Notes: a model not told the origin generated them from the letters alone. Shown: positions 1-9,391, counted from the first letter of the stretch. The stretch is DNA of 64,000 bases from Bacillus sp. KH172YL63 (GCF_011398925.1 NZ_AP022842.1:3940001-4004000), one strand, 5' to 3'. A program made the numbers and translations.

Positions 1-54
1 ACCCTAACCTTTTGATCCGTAGTCAAACGCTCTATCCAATTGAGCTACGGGCGC
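1..54 (-). tRNA. tRNA-Arg(ACG), partial at window edge
   Basis: The reverse complement begins with GCGCCCGTAGCTC, has a D-loop AATTGGAT, and shows a 7-base anticodon loop CTACGGA closed by TTTGA/TCAAA, giving anticodon ACG. The T-arm and acceptor 3' side lie beyond the window start. It is the last member of the minus-strand tRNA run. Confidence 0.9.
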
Positions 55-124
55 AAGATGTAATTGTTGTTTTGTTCCTTTTAAAGCACCTTATGGAAAG
101 ATATTTTGCTTGTGCAAAAATCTA

Positions 125-213
125 TGGTGCCGAGGACCGGAATCGAACCGGTACGGTAGTCACCTACCGCAGGATTTTAAGTCCTGTGCGTCTGCCAGTT
201 CCGCCACCCCGGC
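125..213 (-). tRNA. tRNA-Leu(TAA)
   Basis: The acceptor stem is GCCGGGG/CCTCGGC and the 3' CCA is encoded (tgg at 125-127). Anticodon stem CAGGA/TCCTG closes loop CTTAAAA, anticodon TAA. A long variable arm (GCGGTAGGTGACTACCGT) marks it as a class II tRNA, as expected for Leu. Confidence 0.96.
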
Positions 214-218
214 TAATA

Positions 219-292
219 TGGAGCGGAAGACGGGATTCGAACCCGCGACCCCACCTTGGCAAGGTGGTGTTCTACCACTGAACTACTTCCGC
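219..292 (-). tRNA. tRNA-Gly(GCC)
   Basis: The reverse complement starts GCGGAAGTAGTTCAGTGG, has anticodon loop TTGCCAA between CACC and GGTG, T-loop GGTTCGAATCC, and an encoded CCA. Confidence 0.96.
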
Positions 293-300
293 AAAACAAA

Positions 301-385
301 TGGTGCGGGTGAAGGGACTTGAACCCCCACGCCTCGCGGCGCCAGATCCTAAGTCTGGTGCGTCTGCCAATTCCGCCACACCCGC
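301..385 (-). tRNA. tRNA-Leu(TAG)
   Basis: Acceptor GCGGGTG pairs with CACCCGC, followed by ACCA. Anticodon loop CTTAGGA lies between CCAGA and TCTGG, anticodon TAG. A long variable arm is present, so this is a second leucine isoacceptor in the cluster. Confidence 0.96.
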
Positions 386-419
386 AAATTGTAAGTCATT
401 GAACTTACATAAAAAATAA

Positions 420-495
420 TGGTGAGCCATGAAGGATTCGAACCTTCGACCCTCTGATTAAAAGTCAGATGCTCTACCAACTGAGCTAATGGCTC
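420..495 (-). tRNA. tRNA-Lys(TTT)
   Basis: The reverse complement starts GAGCCATTAGCTCAGTTGG. The anticodon loop is CTTTTAA between TCTGA and TCAGA, and CCA is encoded at the 3' end. Confidence 0.96.
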
Positions 496-507
496 TCAAA
501 AACAAAA

Positions 508-583
<76 letters not shown>

Positions 584-590
584 AAGTGAA

Positions 591-666
591 TGGTGGAGGA
601 TGACGGGATCGAACCGCCGACCCTCTGCTTGTAAGGCAGATGCTCTCCCAGCTGAGCTAATCCTCC
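591..666 (-). tRNA. tRNA-Val(TAC)
   Basis: The reverse complement starts GGAGGATTAGCTCAGCTGG. Anticodon loop CTTACAA lies between TCTGC and GCAGA, anticodon TAC, with encoded CCA. Confidence 0.96.
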
Positions 667-699
667 GTTTATTGCATTGTTCTCTACACAAAAGAAAAA

Positions 700-774
700 T
701 GGTGACCCATACGGGATTCGAACCCGTGTTACCGCCGTGAAAGGGCGGTGTCTTAACCGCTTGACCAATGGGCC
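700..774 (-). tRNA. tRNA-Glu(TTC)
   Basis: The reverse complement starts GGCCCATTGGTCAAGCGG. Anticodon loop CTTTCAC lies between CCGCC and GGCGG, anticodon TTC, with encoded CCA. It is the first gene of the cluster, 32 bases from the promoter -10 box. Confidence 0.96.
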
Positions 775-806
775 GTTTATTGTCATGTCCGTTTTGGACA
801 AGTATT

Positions 807-835
807 AATATATCATCTGATTTCGTAGAAGTCAA
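807..835 (-). promoter_or_regulatory. sigma-A promoter of the tRNA cluster
   Basis: On the minus strand, TTGACT (830-835) and TATATT (807-812) are separated by exactly 17 bases. It is the only good sigma-A match upstream of the eight tRNA genes, which show no internal promoters. Confidence 0.75.
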
Positions 836-971
836 CTTCTAAATTATATATTTTTTAGCATTGGCTTTTAAGTTTTCCAGAAAAAAAGATACCATATAAA
901 TACTGTTCTCCGCAATAACTTATTTGGTATGCTCTTCGTTTTTTATTAATGAAGTATTTTAGGTCTTTCCA

Positions 972-1001
972 ATAAAAAAACTTGAGAAATGATTCCTCAA
1001 G
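972..1001 (-). terminator. Rho-independent terminator after the protease gene
   Basis: CTTGAG at 981-986 pairs with CTCAAG at 996-1001. On the minus strand the hairpin is followed by seven T residues. It lies 26 bases past the stop of the subtilase gene. Confidence 0.8.
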
Positions 1002-1026
1002 CTTTCAAATCCAACATATAAAATTT

Positions 1027-3846
1027 TTACTGCAGATAATTTAATACCTCATTTACCACTGAACCTTTCATCCCACCACCGACTTGATGTACGTGAAATG
1101 AAGATTTATCAGCAATAGTATTTATTTGAGACTGATCTAAACCTTCTTGAGATAGCAATAATACCGGTACGCCCCATTTAGAGGCGAGTGGACCTGCAGA
1201 AAGGGCGTCGACCAGTTTCATAGTTTCTGACTTGGCTATCAGGACTGTTTGATAATGGTCATCTTTATAAAACCTTTCTATGACCTTAGCATTCGTTTCG
1301 AGACGCGTCTTGCCACTGATTCTGTTCTTCGAGACGTTTGTAGCAGTAATGTCATTAAATGAATCAATGATGTTCTGTCCTAGAACCGATGCACCTCCAA
1401 TGAAAAATGCTGTAGACATGCCTTCAGTCTTCAACCAATCGTACGTTTCTTGTGGGACAGTTTTTTTATCCACTAAGATAATCGGTTGTTTCTTCACCCC
1501 TGAATAGGCAGCAATGGATAATGCGTCGGGCTCTCCTTTTCCATAAGCCAGATAAACCTCATTCACATCTTTGACTTTATCAAGCTCTTTGGCTAGAAGC
1601 AACGAGGTTTCGTAACGGTCCCTCCCGCCAATCCGAGATACGTCATATCCTTTTTTCATTAGCGAAGCTTTTACTTCTTTAGAGATAATACTACTTCCCC
1701 CGACCAGTACAATTTTCTTCGTGCCCAGTCTTTTTAATTCAGAAACTGTCTCTAAAGGAAGTTTATCTTTTGTAGTGAGTAAAATAGGAGCGTCATTGGC
1801 GGCTGCCAATGGCGTGGCGGTCAACCCGTCGGCTATCGCGCTGCCATTCACTAAATATACAGTGTGTGAAGCATCCCACCCTCTCGTTGAAACTTCAACA
1901 GCAGTGGAATACCTGGTATTTCCTATTAATCTTTTTAGTAGCGGCGCTTGTCTTTGAACTTGTACTTTTGTCGAAGAACTTTGGTTGCCTGCCTGATCTA
2001 CTGCAACGATACTTACCTCGGTTGCTGGTTTCAAAGAATCAATGTGAATCAAAAATTCTCCTGAAAGATCTGCAAATGCCTGCCCTATATCGGTTGAGCC
2101 AATTTTAGCATATACCATGGCTTCCGCTTCTGTTTCTCCTGTGATTACAGTTGAGTGTACACCTACTGAATGGACAATCGGTTGAGAAGGGGCGGTTTTA
2201 TCTTTCACTGTAAGAATAACTGATTCGCTTTCGTTCCCAGCCTGGTCCGTTGCAAAAACTTTTAATTCTGTACCAGCTGATTGCTTAGGAATTTGCACGG
2301 AGAATGAACCATTCGCTGAACTGATTCCCGAACCGATCAGTTTAGTTCCTGACTTCACTTTAATATTAGCTTCATTTTCACTTTTCCCCTTTACGGTTGT
2401 GTCACGATCCGCTACCTCATTTACTGTTGGAATCGGCGGAGGTGTTCCATCCCTTACATTTGCAACTGTTTCTATGGACCTTCCATCCAAGTTCATAGTC
2501 ACCACTATCAAAGTACCTGCTGATTGCCTAGGTATCGGTATTTTAAAATACCCATTACTAGCATACCCACTGCCAATCACTTCACCATAAACCGATACTT
2601 CAATATAACTTTGTACTTTACTCTCAACCGTTCCGCTCACATTTTCAGAATAATCATATACATCTGAGACGCGAGGAGGGATAAGGGGATATTCCAGCTT
2701 CAGTGCCTTTCTGGCATTTACCCTTCCATGGCCATAATAAATATCTTTACCAGTCTCCCCCAGATCATCAGCACTTTCATACAGACGTTCCGCTATCTCA
2801 TCATTTGTTATCGACGGATCATTCGCCATCAAAAGGGCAGCCACTCCTGCCACAACAGGCGATGCCATAGAAGTACCACTCATATATCCGTAATCAGAGT
2901 TGGAAAAGGTTGAGTATATTCTTGAACCCGGTGCCGAAATGTCGATATCATCACCATAATTGGAAAAAGTCGATTTATTATCATATTCATTGGTGGATGC
3001 CACTGAAATAACATTGGGATATGAGGAAGGATAGTGGGGGATACCCAAGTTATCGTTACCAGCTGCTGCAATCACTAGAACACCGTTATTGTGTGCATAT
3101 TGGATCGCTTCATTATATGAACTGCTATACGAATAACTCCCTAAACTCATATTAATAATATCTGCCCCTTTATCTACAGCGTAATAGATCCCTTCAATCA
3201 CATCAGAAATATATGCATACTCAGTAGTGAATACATCAATGGGCATGATACTTGTTGATGGGGCAATCCCTACCGCTCCTACACCGTTATCCATGGAGCT
3301 TCCGATGATCCCTGCTACGTGGGTGCCGTGGTCTCCACTGGAGAGTGTATAAGGACTGTCATGAACAGTATCATAAGGTGAAACGATATGTTGATTCAAA
3401 TCTCTGTGATACAAATCAATCCCATTATCAATCACCGCAACTACCACATCCGATGAGCCAATCGTCTGATCCCAGCTTCTTTCGGCCTCAATCACACCTT
3501 GGTACCATTGAAGACTGTAATAAGGGTCACTCGGTGTATATTCTAACTCCACTAGTTCATCAGTCTCTGCGTATTCTACATTGGGATTATGCTCCAAACT
3601 TTTTATAAAGTCTTCTGCCTTTTGACCATCAGGTACATCCACTGTACTAAAGGGCTGACTCTTTCCTTCTGAATTCCCCAACAGATTATCCCCACTTACG
3701 GCAGACTCTTTAAACTTTACAATAACTCGCTCCGGCAATTCATTCGCTGTATCTTCCAAAGGACCTTTTGCTTCCGCAACGGTTGGAGAATACAAAGGCA
3801 AAATGGCTAACACCAATATCATCACCCAAGCAAAGATTTTTCTCAT
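1027..3846 (-). CDS. Secreted subtilisin-family serine protease with Ig-like and CWB2 cell-wall-binding repeats
   Basis: This is an exported endopeptidase of the S8 (subtilase) family. An N-terminal signal peptide (about residues 1-28, ending near AEA) is followed by an inhibitor_I9-like propeptide region. The catalytic domain has Asp in AVIDNGID (about residue 140), His in GDHGTHVAG (about 173) and Ser in SGTSMASP (about 327). Residues about 390-640 hold three Ig-like repeats of the 'bacterial Ig' type. The C-terminal 290 residues carry three CWB2 (cell-wall-binding repeat 2) units, each starting with an RIGGxxRYET-like motif. The anchor is therefore non-covalent binding to wall polymers rather than sortase. 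I chose ATG at 3846. A TTG at 3852 is also possible, since AAAGGGG lies 5 bases from TTG and 11 from ATG. It is monocistronic, with its own terminator. Confidence 0.93.
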   Translation of the reverse strand: MRKIFAWVMILVLAILPLYSPTVAEAKGPLEDTANELPERVIVKFKESAVSGDNLLGNSEGKSQPFSTVDVPDGQKAEDFIKSLEHNPNVEYAETDELVELEYTPSDPYYSLQWYQGVIEAERSWDQTIGSSDVVVAVIDNGIDLYHRDLNQHIVSPYDTVHDSPYTLSSGDHGTHVAGIIGSSMDNGVGAVGIAPSTSIMPIDVFTTEYAYISDVIEGIYYAVDKGADIINMSLGSYSYSSSYNEAIQYAHNNGVLVIAAAGNDNLGIPHYPSSYPNVISVASTNEYDNKSTFSNYGDDIDISAPGSRIYSTFSNSDYGYMSGTSMASPVVAGVAALLMANDPSITNDEIAERLYESADDLGETGKDIYYGHGRVNARKALKLEYPLIPPRVSDVYDYSENVSGTVESKVQSYIEVSVYGEVIGSGYASNGYFKIPIPRQSAGTLIVVTMNLDGRSIETVANVRDGTPPPIPTVNEVADRDTTVKGKSENEANIKVKSGTKLIGSGISSANGSFSVQIPKQSAGTELKVFATDQAGNESESVILTVKDKTAPSQPIVHSVGVHSTVITGETEAEAMVYAKIGSTDIGQAFADLSGEFLIHIDSLKPATEVSIVAVDQAGNQSSSTKVQVQRQAPLLKRLIGNTRYSTAVEVSTRGWDASHTVYLVNGSAIADGLTATPLAAANDAPILLTTKDKLPLETVSELKRLGTKKIVLVGGSSIISKEVKASLMKKGYDVSRIGGRDRYETSLLLAKELDKVKDVNEVYLAYGKGEPDALSIAAYSGVKKQPIILVDKKTVPQETYDWLKTEGMSTAFFIGGASVLGQNIIDSFNDITATNVSKNRISGKTRLETNAKVIERFYKDDHYQTVLIAKSETMKLVDALSAGPLASKWGVPVLLLSQEGLDQSQINTIADKSSFHVHQVGGGMKGSVVNEVLNYLQ

Positions 3847-3980
3847 TAACAATCAAACCCCTTTATAACTCCCATTTTATCAATTATCCATTTTTAGGTA
3901 TATTCTCACCGTACTCATAGCCTACCTTTTTATCAATCTATTACACATTATTAGACAATAAAGCAGGGTATTTCGCTAAT

Positions 3981-4005
3981 AAAAAAACAACCGAATGCCG
4001 GTTGA
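3981..4005 (-). terminator. Second of two tandem terminators
   Basis: CAACCG (3988-3993) pairs with CGGTTG (3999-4004), followed on the minus strand by seven T residues. It backs up the terminator at 4043-4075. Confidence 0.7.
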
Positions 4006-4042
4006 ATTTATTAAACATTCGTAATCTGAGATTCGAGAATAA

Positions 4043-4075
4043 AAATGGCCGATTATCTACAATAATCAGCCATTT
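4043..4075 (-). terminator. Terminator after small membrane protein gene
   Basis: AAATGGC-GATTAT pairs with ATAATC-GCCATTT across a short loop, then a T-rich stretch follows on the minus strand. It starts three bases after the stop codon. Confidence 0.8.
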
Positions 4076-4078
4076 CAC

Positions 4079-4402
4079 TTAGATTGCCTGAGGAAAAGCA
4101 GTGATAATCCCTCGGGATTGAAGTTCGCTCTGCGCCTTCTCATCAGCAGGACGGTAACCCTTCTCAAGTAACTCTTTAATATAGATTTTATTATATACAA
4201 ATGAAAAAATAATACCCGGAATCCATGCTCCAAAGCCAAATGTAAAGAATCCTACTACACTAGCTATAATGAACATAATTACAGCCCACTTTAAATCTCC
4301 TCTAATGAGGGCAGGAAAGAATCCAAAAAAGAACGTAGTCCAACTGAATCCAACTTTTACTTCCTTGGTGACACCTGCTTCATTCTTCAATTTCACTTTC
4401 AT
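4079..4402 (-). CDS. Small membrane protein, DUF2628-like
   Basis: A 107-residue protein. The start at 4402 is set by GGAGGT six bases upstream. The upstream in-frame ATG at 4423 has no such site. A short basic N-terminal segment (KVKLKNEAG) is followed by the aromatic/glycine-rich stretch SWTTFFFGFFPALIRGD and two membrane segments (about residues 24-70). The WTTFFFGFFPALxRGDxKW pattern is what I recall from DUF2628/HrgC-like proteins. No enzymatic role is suggested. It has its own ribosome binding site and tandem terminators, and seems monocistronic. Confidence 0.75.
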   Translation of the reverse strand: MKVKLKNEAGVTKEVKVGFSWTTFFFGFFPALIRGDLKWAVIMFIIASVVGFFTFGFGAWIPGIIFSFVYNKIYIKELLEKGYRPADEKAQSELQSRGIITAFPQAI

Positions 4403-4423
4403 ATTTACACCTCCTATTATCAT

Positions 4424-4710
4424 AGTACGAATAGATTATACTACAAACTTTGGAAAATGATATAAATTATTACAAAACAGTTCATTTATATGTATTTTAA
4501 TCAATTCAGTACTTTCCATTATCACTCTTCTGTTCGCCCCTCCAGCACAAGTCTAACCACCTACACAATCAATGATAATGTCCCTCACTAACTAACGAAT
4601 ATATAGTAGCAATAAAACTTCGCTGAGTACTTGATACATTGGGGCATGAGTTCCCCCACCCCCTTGAAAAAACTTCATATCTGACATAGGGTTGTCTTGA
4701 TTAATGGCAA
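4424..4710. other. Intergenic stretch, no gene seen
   Basis: This lies between the small membrane protein gene and the terminator of the lipase gene. No reading frame with a ribosome binding site and no structured RNA was recognised. A promoter for the small membrane protein must lie here, but no convincing -35/-10 pair stands out. Confidence 0.5.
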
Positions 4711-4743
4711 TAAAAAGAGGAACAAGTGCAGGACCTGTTCCTC
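4711..4743 (-). terminator. Terminator of the lipase/lipoprotein array
   Basis: GAGGAACA (4717-4724) pairs with TGTTCCTC (4736-4743), followed by TTTTTA on the minus strand. The stem overlaps the last codons of the lipase gene. Confidence 0.85.
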
Positions 4744-6844
4744 AAAGAGTGACACGATCCACTTGTTGACGCAGTTGAATCATGTTATTTTTTAGCCGTT
4801 TTGATATCTCACACAAAGCTTCAATGGACTTCCCTTTGTGATGGCTGAGCTGGTAGACGATATCATCAAAGAGCAGCTCCATCTCTTCATGGATGGCCTT
4901 CGCTGATACATTGTAAAGGTGGATATTGGCGTAGCCTGTTTGATCAAAGATGGCTGAATCTATGTAGGGCTTGAAGCTCTCCAGTAACGAAGGGAACCCG
5001 ACGGTCAACCTGGTTAATCCATCTCTGAGTCCTTCAATGGTGGCTGCCAGTTCGTCAATCGGCTCCAATGCAGAAGATACGTATGAACGGATTTTATCAT
5101 CGAAGTCTGAGAAGATACCGAGAAGCTTTCCAGGAAGCGTACCACTTAATGCAATGTTCATCGCACCTTTGATTTGTGCTGATATCAATTCCAGCGTATT
5201 CTCAATGGCGAATGCAAGCCCGGTCAACCCACCTAGCAACGGAAGCAGCAAACGGTGTGAAACTCCTTTGAAACCTTCAAACGATCCTTCCAATATTACA
5301 TCCTTCACCTTCATCCCTATAAGCATATGATCAGAGGTTTGAAGGATATATTCGTTTTTCTTCGGCATCACAACATGATGCTGGACCGCTGCCCCTGATG
5401 AAATACTGGCACTTAAGGAGGCATCACGCGCTCTAAAGTTCTCTCCTAATTGCGAGACCTGATTTTGAAACTCTGCAATGTTACTATTCAGCTTCGCCGT
5501 ATTATGGTTGATAATCTTATAGTGTGCGAGTATGTCGTTTACCAGAACATCCTCAAGCGTCTCCTTCCCTCCACTAAACAGCTCTGGAATTTCTTTATGG
5601 ATGATCTTCTGAAGGAAGCCGGTCAGATTTGCAATTTCATCTTTGAACGCCACTAATTGACTCCGAGCCTGCCCGAAAACACTCTCAACACTGATGCTTC
5701 TGTTGAATAAGTGTTCTACCAATTCGACAGGCGGGGAGTTCAGCACGCCATTAAGAGACCGGCTGGCATTTTCAGCCATATTGACGAGAGAAATAAGGTG
5801 GTCGATTTCTGAGGTCAACCGGTGACTGGTTGTCGTAATACCGATAAACAAGGGATTCCCAATCATATGTTCGAAGGAATCCTCAAAGATCATCTGCAGC
5901 CGGCTTAAACGTTCAGAATAGCGGTCACCTTCGTGCCTCGCAATATCTTCTGAATGGGTCAAATATTCCTGAGCATGTTTCAACCTCGACAACACATCCC
6001 CTCCCATGGCTTCAGCCAATAGATTGAGATTGTCACGATTGATTTCGATTCTTTCTGAATGGCCGCCATAAAGAGGTTCTCCGGTCCAAATGCTTGTCAT
6101 GATGTGGGCATCGGCTTCGTCATAGATGTAGCCATGACCTGGGGAATCAGGCTGACCAATTTCATACTTTCCACCCTCGATATAACCGGTATGGTTGTTT
6201 TTCAGAATGTTAAATCCTTCACCAGTCTCTGGTATACCTGTTGAAATATCATATCTCTTACCAGGGATGCGTGAATCGAGATTCAGGGCGATGAGCGTGC
6301 CTGTCAGGACATCATAGTTGGTGAAGTAGTTGGTGATGTTGTCGTAGTTTTTGTTGGGATCCACCATCCCTTTTGGGAGGAGGGCAGGGTTAAGCGTGAC
6401 AGATTTCACTTCTGGATGGGTAATGGCGACAGAATTGGCCAATGGCCCACCTAGAGAATTTCCCGCAACGGATTTTACTCCTCCAATAGATTCATATTTT
6501 TGGTTCATCTTATTATAGTACTCTTGGGCTGCTTTCAGTTGGGGAAGGGAAAGGTCACTAAGTAGTTGAGCATCGGTTAAAAGGTCTTGCTTTCCGTTGT
6601 CGGCTGCTGCATCCGTTCCTACATAGATTATAGAAATTTCCCTTGACTTCTGATTAATAACCGTCATTGCATCCAAGCCCGTGATGTCTCCATATACTGT
6701 ATCTAATACCAAATAATCTATTCCATTTACAGTTAAAATTTCTCGCGTAGGGGCACCCTTATAAGCGTGTAATCCTGCTAGTTCAACTAAATTCTTATCA
6801 TTATTTACTGCTGTGACTCCGATTTGACTGTTTGGACTACTCAT
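4742..6844 (-). CDS. Putative lipase toxin, N-terminal alpha/beta hydrolase and C-terminal helical domain (TslA-like architecture)
   Basis: A 700-residue protein without a signal peptide. Residues 1-255 form an alpha/beta hydrolase with nucleophile elbow GNSLG (Ser130), a candidate Asp178 (NYDVLTG) and His247 (DEADAHIM), in the order and spacing of a lipase triad. Residues about 265-700 are almost entirely amphipathic helix, with a hydrophobic hairpin near 520-550 (LLPLLGGLTGLAFAIENTLEL). Enzyme first and helical targeting region last is the reverse order reported for the staphylococcal type VII phospholipase TslA. Here the hydrolase follows a lipoprotein gene by only 14 bases (RBS AGGGGGT), as expected for a toxin with a surface immunity protein. 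Secretion route and activity are inference. No small TlaA-type partner gene adjoins it. Remnants of four more copies lie upstream. Confidence 0.75.
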   Translation of the reverse strand: MSSPNSQIGVTAVNNDKNLVELAGLHAYKGAPTREILTVNGIDYLVLDTVYGDITGLDAMTVINQKSREISIIYVGTDAAADNGKQDLLTDAQLLSDLSLPQLKAAQEYYNKMNQKYESIGGVKSVAGNSLGGPLANSVAITHPEVKSVTLNPALLPKGMVDPNKNYDNITNYFTNYDVLTGTLIALNLDSRIPGKRYDISTGIPETGEGFNILKNNHTGYIEGGKYEIGQPDSPGHGYIYDEADAHIMTSIWTGEPLYGGHSERIEINRDNLNLLAEAMGGDVLSRLKHAQEYLTHSEDIARHEGDRYSERLSRLQMIFEDSFEHMIGNPLFIGITTTSHRLTSEIDHLISLVNMAENASRSLNGVLNSPPVELVEHLFNRSISVESVFGQARSQLVAFKDEIANLTGFLQKIIHKEIPELFSGGKETLEDVLVNDILAHYKIINHNTAKLNSNIAEFQNQVSQLGENFRARDASLSASISSGAAVQHHVVMPKKNEYILQTSDHMLIGMKVKDVILEGSFEGFKGVSHRLLLPLLGGLTGLAFAIENTLELISAQIKGAMNIALSGTLPGKLLGIFSDFDDKIRSYVSSALEPIDELAATIEGLRDGLTRLTVGFPSLLESFKPYIDSAIFDQTGYANIHLYNVSAKAIHEEMELLFDDIVYQLSHHKGKSIEALCEISKRLKNNMIQLRQQVDRVTL

Positions 6845-6858
6845 TAAGTCATACCCCC

Positions 6859-7797
6859 TTACTCTTTAATAATTTCATTTGGGGTCGTTTTTTCTAGCGA
6901 ATTTTCTTTTACCCCTTCAAACGACTGTTTGAGGACTGTATTGTCATTGACGAAAATACTGTATGTTCCTTTTGGTATATCATCCATGCTTTCAATATCG
7001 TTTACAACTCTATTAAATACTTTTTCATCCGGGTCAGTTTCTTTATTTTTCATAAATAAATTAATGACTACCTCAAAATAAGTTGGATTAAATACTTGTT
7101 CATTGTAAGCAGCCCTTAGTTTTTCTTTACTAACATGAGGATTTTCCATATATAGCTCATAAACTGGTTTAATTGCTTCATCATTTGAAACGGAAGAAGA
7201 TAAAAAGTAATAAGGTGTCATATAACCAGATCCACCAACATTTTGAAGGGAATCAACGGTTCTCCCCGTAACAGGTTCGTCATTGATTACCTCCTTTAAA
7301 TATTCATCCAACCGATCAAACTCGTCTTTAAATATATTCCTGTATAAGCCTTCTGTTATGGCACTTTCCACCTGTCCTTCTTGAGAAAACACACGGTCGG
7401 ACAGGATTTTTTTATTTGATTGATCAATTGGAACAATGGCATACGTATAAAAATGTAGCGGATTAGTTGATTCCACAAACACTGTCGCTCCGTCTACATT
7501 GCCCACAATATTATGAACCTTTACATCAGTCTTATATTCTTTCAAGAAAAAATCTTTAACCGCCTTTTCTACTTCTTCACGATTCTCTTCAGCAATTTTG
7601 TCTGTTTCTTCCCCGTTCTTAAGGGTGTATCCTTCCCCGTTGTATTCCTGCACGCTTACATACTGATTTACAACTTGTTTTTCAGTGCTCTCTTTCTCAT
7701 CTACACCATTACCATTCGCATTATTCATATTCATACATCCTCCAAGAAATAATGAAAGTCCGATTCCGTATATGATCCACTTATTTTTTCTGTTCAT
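6859..7797 (-). CDS. Lipoprotein 5 of the array, DUF1672-like, candidate immunity protein for the intact lipase
   Basis: 312 residues with a lipoprotein signal peptide: NRKNKW, a hydrophobic run, then lipobox LGGC with lipidated Cys21. The mature part has the conserved blocks QYVSVQEY, GEGY, KAVKDFF, VHNIVGNVDGATVFVES, YAIVPID, and a C-terminal DEIIKE motif. This pattern matches what I recall of the DUF1672 lipoprotein family in staphylococci and bacilli. Being outward-facing and membrane-anchored suits protection against an extracellular lipase. It is the only lipoprotein still followed by an intact lipase, and the two are probably co-transcribed (14-base gap). The start is fixed by AGGAGG eleven bases before ATG, in a leader shared by all five copies. 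Confidence 0.8.
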   Translation of the reverse strand: MNRKNKWIIYGIGLSLFLGGCMNMNNANGNGVDEKESTEKQVVNQYVSVQEYNGEGYTLKNGEETDKIAEENREEVEKAVKDFFLKEYKTDVKVHNIVGNVDGATVFVESTNPLHFYTYAIVPIDQSNKKILSDRVFSQEGQVESAITEGLYRNIFKDEFDRLDEYLKEVINDEPVTGRTVDSLQNVGGSGYMTPYYFLSSSVSNDEAIKPVYELYMENPHVSKEKLRAAYNEQVFNPTYFEVVINLFMKNKETDPDEKVFNRVVNDIESMDDIPKGTYSIFVNDNTVLKQSFEGVKENSLEKTTPNEIIKE

Positions 7798-8199
7798 GAA
7801 TGTCTGATCCTCCTAATTGGATGGGTTCATTTAAAGAATTATCTTTATATTGTATAAAAATCTGTAAAGTATTAACAGTTTATTCGGTAAATCCATTATT
7901 CAATTAGGGAAAACAGGAAAAAAGCAGCACCCACAATCTCATTCTTCGTTTCTTTTATCCTATTTAAATCGGTAAGGTTAACCCATGCCTTCAGACTCAC
8001 ACACCTGTATAATTACCCCAATTATTCAAATTATAACCTATTTAAATTAGATGGTTAAAGATCGAGTCATTAGTCCAAATGGGAATTCCCTAGCATTTTC
8101 AAGAAAGCACTTTTATATTTATATAAACAATTTGTATATTTCTATTTCTGATTGAGAAAGGGCGGGACCAAGTGCTCCCTTCCGTTCATATTGTTTTGA

Positions 8200-8285
8200 A
8201 TCTTGTCTGTTCCATTTAATTCATGCTCACCGGCCAGGTGCATTATATTTCATGGCTGTTATGTTTTTGTAATTTCGTCATGTCT
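8200..8285 (-). pseudogene. Possible remnant of a lipase gene start
   Basis: Directly after lipoprotein 4 there is an RBS (AGGTGA) and a start reading MTKLQKHNSHEI-stop. After a frame change comes MHLAGEHEL, which resembles the LVELAGLHAY block near the start of the intact lipase. Position and motif fit a decayed toxin gene. The match is short, so this is the weakest of the four remnants. Confidence 0.4.
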
Positions 8286-8295
8286 AATATCACCT

Positions 8296-9210
8296 TTATT
8301 TAGATTTGATTACTTCCGTCCTAATCGAATTATCCTTATATCCCTCGAATGTTTCTTTGTGTACTCCATTGTCATTGATAATGATTTGATAAGTCCCCTT
8401 AGGAATTAACTCCATACTTTCTATATCAATTGAAATTTTTTCTAGAATGCTTTTACTTGGAGACACCTTCTCTTCCTTCATAAATAAAATAATGTTAATG
8501 TCTAGGTATTCTTCATTAAATGATTCTTTATTGAATGCACTTTTTAGGTCTTCTATTTTGGTATTAGGATTTCTCATATATAAATCAAACACTGGCTGTA
8601 TTGCCTCATCACCATAAAAAGATGTAATAGTATAATTTGGTGTCATGAATCCTGATCCACCAACATTCTGTAGCGATTCAACAGTTCTTCCCACAACCTC
8701 TTTTTCAGATACTATTCCCTTAAGGTAATTATCCAGATTCTTAAATTCTTCTGCGAAAATCAGATGATACAAACCTTCTCGGATCCCTTCTTCCACAGCA
8801 TCTTCTTGAGACCTTACCTCTTCAGATTTAATTTCTTTCGTTTTCTGATTGATCGGAACAATGGCATAAGAATAAAAGTGTACAGGCCCAGTCGATTCAA
8901 CAAGTACCGTCACTCCATCCACATTCCCTACTAGATTATGAACTTGAACCTCAATCTTATATTTATCTAAAAAGAAATCCTTAACCGCTTTTTCCACTTC
9001 ATCACTTTTTTCCTCAGCAATCTTATCGTTCTCATCGCCATTATTTAGAAAATAGCCTTCCCCTTTATACTCCTGCACACTTACATACTGATTTTCCACT
9101 GCATCCTGCCTATTCTTCTTTTCATCCACACCATTACCCAGATTCATACATCCTCCAAGAAATAATGAAAGTCCGATTCCATATATGATCCACTTATTTT
9201 TTCTGTTCAT
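8296..9210 (-). CDS. Lipoprotein 4 of the array, DUF1672-like
   Basis: 304 residues, paralogous along the whole length to the other four. The signal peptide and LGGCMN lipobox are nearly identical to theirs. Conserved blocks include QYVSVQEYKGEGYFLNNGDENDKIA, VHNLVGNVDGVTVLVES, HFYSYAIVPIN and VGRTVESLQNVGGSGFMTP. The C-terminus ends EVIKSK rather than the DEIIKE of copies 1 and 5. It shares the YFLNNGDENDKIAE variant with copy 2, suggesting these two are closest relatives. No intact lipase follows. Probably an orphan immunity lipoprotein, which is inference from context. Confidence 0.78.
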   Translation of the reverse strand: MNRKNKWIIYGIGLSLFLGGCMNLGNGVDEKKNRQDAVENQYVSVQEYKGEGYFLNNGDENDKIAEEKSDEVEKAVKDFFLDKYKIEVQVHNLVGNVDGVTVLVESTGPVHFYSYAIVPINQKTKEIKSEEVRSQEDAVEEGIREGLYHLIFAEEFKNLDNYLKGIVSEKEVVGRTVESLQNVGGSGFMTPNYTITSFYGDEAIQPVFDLYMRNPNTKIEDLKSAFNKESFNEEYLDINIILFMKEEKVSPSKSILEKISIDIESMELIPKGTYQIIINDNGVHKETFEGYKDNSIRTEVIKSK

Positions 9211-9391
9211 GAATGTCTGATCCTCCTAATGGGATGGGTTCGTTTAAAGAATTATCTTTATATTAAAAACTTGTAAAATATTAACAGTTTATTCAGGGAA
9301 ATTCAATTAGGAGAACAAACGAGATATGTAAATACAAATTCAAGACAATGAGAGTCCCAAGAGAAAATCATATTTGGTCGATTCCTAGTAT

